NCBI GenBank assembly: GCA_964444375.1
Contig: CAYUGX010000209.1
Coordinates: forward strand, 1 to 8,787
Reading direction: 5' to 3'
Length of the DNA: 8,787 bases
Source of the DNA: JABHCC01 sp964444375
GTDB taxonomy: Bacteria > Bacteroidota > Bacteroidia > Bacteroidales > UBA12481
The stretch's first letter is position 1, and each line of letters begins with the position of its first letter. The translations under genes and the position numbers were made by a program. Shown one piece after another: positions 6,353 to 8,787 of the stretch. Below the pieces are notes generated by a model. It saw nothing but the letters and a program-made list of their open reading frames with translations. It had not been told where the DNA came from and did not search any database.

Positions 6353-7456
6353 TTAATGGACTAATTCAGCCAGCATTTCTTCCAACGCTTTGCTTTTTAG
6401 ATTTTTGGCAATAATTATCCCTTCCTTGTTTAATAAAACATTAGAAGGAATTGCTGAAATTTGATATAACTCTGCAGTTATATTCTGCCAGCCTTTCAGG
6501 TCAGAAACATTAATCCAGGATAATTTATCTTTTTCAATGGCTTCCACCCATTTCTTTTTGTCGGAATCATAGGATACACCTAATATTTCAAATCCTTTTT
6601 CTTGGTATTTATTATAAACAGCAAGAACATTCGGATTTTCTTTACGACAAGGTTTACACCATGAAGCCCAAAAATCAATCAACAGATAGCCGTTACCAAT
6701 TAATGAAGATAGTTCAACCGGATGTCCTTCTGTATCATTCATAGTGAAATCAGGAGCCATTTTACCTACAGCAATAAGTCTTGCACCAGCAGCTTTTTCT
6801 TTCATTTCTAAAACCAGGTCATTTTCCATTAAAGAGGTATCTAAAAGTGAAATCCATTCATCAATCTTATCTGCTTTTGCATTATAACTTGCTTGTCTAT
6901 GTGCAACTAAAATAGCAGCATATGATTTATTGTGGTTGCGAACAAAGTTTTTTGCAACAGCCGCTCTTTCTTTATTTAGTTTTGTAATTTCTCCAGATAA
7001 TTCATCTAGTCTTTCAGAGTTTTGATCCTCCGCAGCATTCTTATATACTTTTCTTAGCTCCAGGTTTCTTAAATTTAATGGCCTATTTGCTTCATTATAA
7101 ATATTCATAACTTCTTGCGAGCTCGAACCAGTAATTTTGATTTCTGAAAATGTAGAATCATTCAAATTTCCTCTGATTTTAATTGCAGAATTTTCAATAA
7201 TTACTGGAAAGAAATGTCTTTTATCATTTTTAAAAGTTATGTAATACTGTATTGGGCTTTCCACTGATCCTTTAAATATAAACTTACCATTTATTATTTC
7301 AGTTGAATCTATATTCGTAAACTTAGCTTTTTCCCATTTTGATAAGTAGATAATACCCTCCTGGCCCGGAATATTTCCTCTGATTTTGTATAAAGGTTCA
7401 TTAGAACATGATACAATCAAGAGAAGTATCAATAATCTCGGAATCATATCTTTCAT
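6353..7456 (-). CDS. TlpA-like thioredoxin lipoprotein with DUF4369 domain
   Basis: This 367-residue protein starts with a lipoprotein signal peptide: basic start, LLILLLIV core and the lipobox I-V-S-C with C17 as lipidation site. Residues about 24-115 look like the beta-rich DUF4369 domain. About 120-175 is a charged helical stretch (ERLDELSGEITKLNKE). About 230-365 is a TlpA/AhpC-type thioredoxin domain with ASWCKPCRKENP (active-site C267 and C270) and a cis-Pro in SAIPSNVLL. It is probably a membrane-anchored periplasmic thiol-disulfide reductant; the substrate is unknown. In Bacteroidota such proteins often follow susC/susD-like genes, as here, 27 nt after susD. ATG at 7456 is used; a second ATG three codons on is possible. 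The Shine-Dalgarno is weak, normal for this phylum. Confidence 0.9.
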   Translation of the reverse strand: MKDMIPRLLILLLIVSCSNEPLYKIRGNIPGQEGIIYLSKWEKAKFTNIDSTEIINGKFIFKGSVESPIQYYITFKNDKRHFFPVIIENSAIKIRGNLNDSTFSEIKITGSSSQEVMNIYNEANRPLNLRNLELRKVYKNAAEDQNSERLDELSGEITKLNKERAAVAKNFVRNHNKSYAAILVAHRQASYNAKADKIDEWISLLDTSLMENDLVLEMKEKAAGARLIAVGKMAPDFTMNDTEGHPVELSSLIGNGYLLIDFWASWCKPCRKENPNVLAVYNKYQEKGFEILGVSYDSDKKKWVEAIEKDKLSWINVSDLKGWQNITAELYQISAIPSNVLLNKEGIIIAKNLKSKALEEMLAELVH

Positions 7457-7483
7457 AATCTCATACTTTCTTTAATTAATATC

Positions 7484-8787
7484 TTAGTAACCAGGATTTT
7501 GTATAACAATGCCATCATTCAATCTAATTGAAGATATAGGTATGGGCATTGTTAAATAATTGATATTGGTTGCTGTAGGTTTGTAATCAGATACTTGTGT
7601 TCCAGATTCCAGACCTCCATCTAAGTATGCATATCGTATCATATCAAAATATTCTTCACCATTTTCAGCTGCAAGCTCCATAATCTTTTCTATTCGGATA
7701 GCCTCTAATAATTCGCCTTTCGAAATTGTTTCAGGATATAATTCAACTCCTGCCCGTTCTCTAACCATATTAAGTTTTGCTAGTGCATCAGTTAAATCTC
7801 CTCCATTTCTTCTGGTTTCAGCCTCAGCATATATTAAATATACTTCTGCCATTCGCTGATGATAGTGTGTCTCTGTATTATCCGTTGGATATTTCCCGGT
7901 TACAGGACTTAATTTATTTACTCTGACTCCATCATAAAGGATAGTGTCTCCCTCAATTTCCACATATCCATCTGTCGCCAAAGTAATATAAGTAGGATTT
8001 ATTGTTGCGTACCATCCATAATAAATATTATAATTATTCACCCGATTTCCATCAGTAAATATTGAAAATAAACATTCTGGTGAATTAAAATTATTAGGAC
8101 TTGGTTCAAAAATGCTGTTGAAATCCGACACTAATTCATACTCATCACTATTATTGTCAATAATTTCTTTAGCTAAAGATGCTGCATCACTAAAATTTGC
8201 CTTATATAATAATACCCTTGATTTTAAACCTTTGGCTGCCGTCTTACTGGCATAGTAATGAGCTTTAAACTCAGGAGCATAAGTAATTGCATAATCTATA
8301 TCAAGCAATATTTGTTCATAAACTTCATTCACCGTTGATCGTGGCACTCCTTGAGCTTCTCTGTCAGCTATTGTTTTTAAAACAATACCATACTCTGAAT
8401 TTAAGTCATAGAACTGCCCAAAAAGTCTTAATAAATAAAGATTTACAATTGATCTTAAAAATTTAGCTTCACCAAGAATTTCTGATTTTCTATTATTAGG
8501 AAATATACTTTCATCAAGTAAGTCTACTTTTTCAATCAACCAATTTGATCTATAAATGATTGTATAGGCAGATCCATACAAATTTGTTAAGGTCGGTAAG
8601 GAAGCATTTGGCGTATTCTCAGTAAACGCTATAGAATTTTCATTGAAATTACGACTAGGTAATCCAGCTGTTAAGCCCAATTGGGAAGCTGTTGAACCAA
8701 CATAGGGTTGAAATCCTGTCAATTCACTACTAAAATGAAATGAAGAATATAAACCGGTCAATGCTAATTCTGCAGCAGGTGCACTCG
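7484..8787 (-). CDS. SusD/RagB-family outer-membrane lipoprotein, 5' partial
   Basis: The frame stays open to the right edge, with about 433 residues visible. The TTG at 8761 is just Leu inside ELALTGLYSSF, so the true start, signal peptide and lipobox are off the window. SusD-family traits are the early helices LYGSAYTIIYRSNWLIEKVD, TPR-like helices such as AEVYLIYAEAETRR and DALAKLNMVRERAGVE, the block EKIMELAAENGEEYFDMIR, and the typical ending TMPIPISSI then VIQNPGY. SusD proteins sit on the outer-membrane surface, capping a SusC TonB-dependent channel and binding glycans or other nutrients. The ligand cannot be read from the sequence. It precedes the thioredoxin lipoprotein by 27 nt, probably in one operon, with the SusC gene expected upstream beyond 8787. 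Confidence 0.93.
   Translation of the reverse strand, partial: SAPAAELALTGLYSSFHFSSELTGFQPYVGSTASQLGLTAGLPSRNFNENSIAFTENTPNASLPTLTNLYGSAYTIIYRSNWLIEKVDLLDESIFPNNRKSEILGEAKFLRSIVNLYLLRLFGQFYDLNSEYGIVLKTIADREAQGVPRSTVNEVYEQILLDIDYAITYAPEFKAHYYASKTAAKGLKSRVLLYKANFSDAASLAKEIIDNNSDEYELVSDFNSIFEPSPNNFNSPECLFSIFTDGNRVNNYNIYYGWYATINPTYITLATDGYVEIEGDTILYDGVRVNKLSPVTGKYPTDNTETHYHQRMAEVYLIYAEAETRRNGGDLTDALAKLNMVRERAGVELYPETISKGELLEAIRIEKIMELAAENGEEYFDMIRYAYLDGGLESGTQVSDYKPTATNINYLTMPIPISSIRLNDGIVIQNPGY

Noticed and set aside
8759..8761. TTG as start of the SusD-like gene
   Set aside because: The frame stays open to the right edge with a SusD-like ELALTGLYSSF run across this codon, and no lipoprotein signal follows.
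1..8787. CRISPR array, insertion sequence or integrase gene
   Set aside because: No regular spaced repeats, no transposase or integrase motifs and no terminal inverted repeats around any gene were seen.

Overview
The window looks like a Bacteroidota chromosome, probably a Cytophagia- or Flavobacteriia-like lineage. The signs are a C-terminal type IX secretion (T9SS) sorting domain, a SusD/RagB lipoprotein, a DUF4369-TlpA-type thioredoxin lipoprotein, A+T-rich DNA and weak Shine-Dalgarno sites. No replication, integrase or transposase gene is visible.

Left (1-4164, plus strand): the 3' part of one very large secreted protein. It holds two diverged copies, about 750 residues apart, of a glycosidase-like catalytic module (DUF6259-like by recall), and ends in a T9SS sorting domain. 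The 5' end lies outside the window. A strong hairpin follows and can serve the convergent minus-strand gene as a terminator.

Middle (4165-6352): a gene-poor accessory stretch of remnants and small genes. It holds a truncated class III nucleotidyl cyclase remnant (minus), a REP-like hairpin flanked by a 9-bp direct repeat, a possible decayed secreted-protein gene (plus), a minus-strand terminator, an intact HEPN/MNT toxin-antitoxin pair (hepT-mntA type, minus, overlapping by 11 nt), a 43-nt near-perfect palindrome, and the exact 3' half of a tRNA-Ala(GGC) gene lying directly against that palindrome. The tRNA half is the most interesting item: it starts at the anticodon loop, as expected for an old integration-site scar, although a non-mobile tRNA pseudogene is also possible.

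Right (6353-8787, minus strand): the end of a Sus-like operon. A SusD/RagB outer-membrane glycan- or nutrient-binding lipoprotein (5' end outside the window) is followed 27 nt later by a lipoprotein with a DUF4369 domain and a TlpA-like thioredoxin domain (WCKPC). A hairpin about 130 nt downstream pairs fully only on the minus strand and probably ends this operon. The matching SusC/TonB-dependent transporter would be expected just past the right edge.

Together the two flanks suggest a polymer-degrading lifestyle (secreted glycosidase-like enzyme, Sus-type uptake) separated by a small decayed island with a toxin-antitoxin module. I see no clearly new multigene system. The tandem enzyme and the tRNA-half junction are the best leads.
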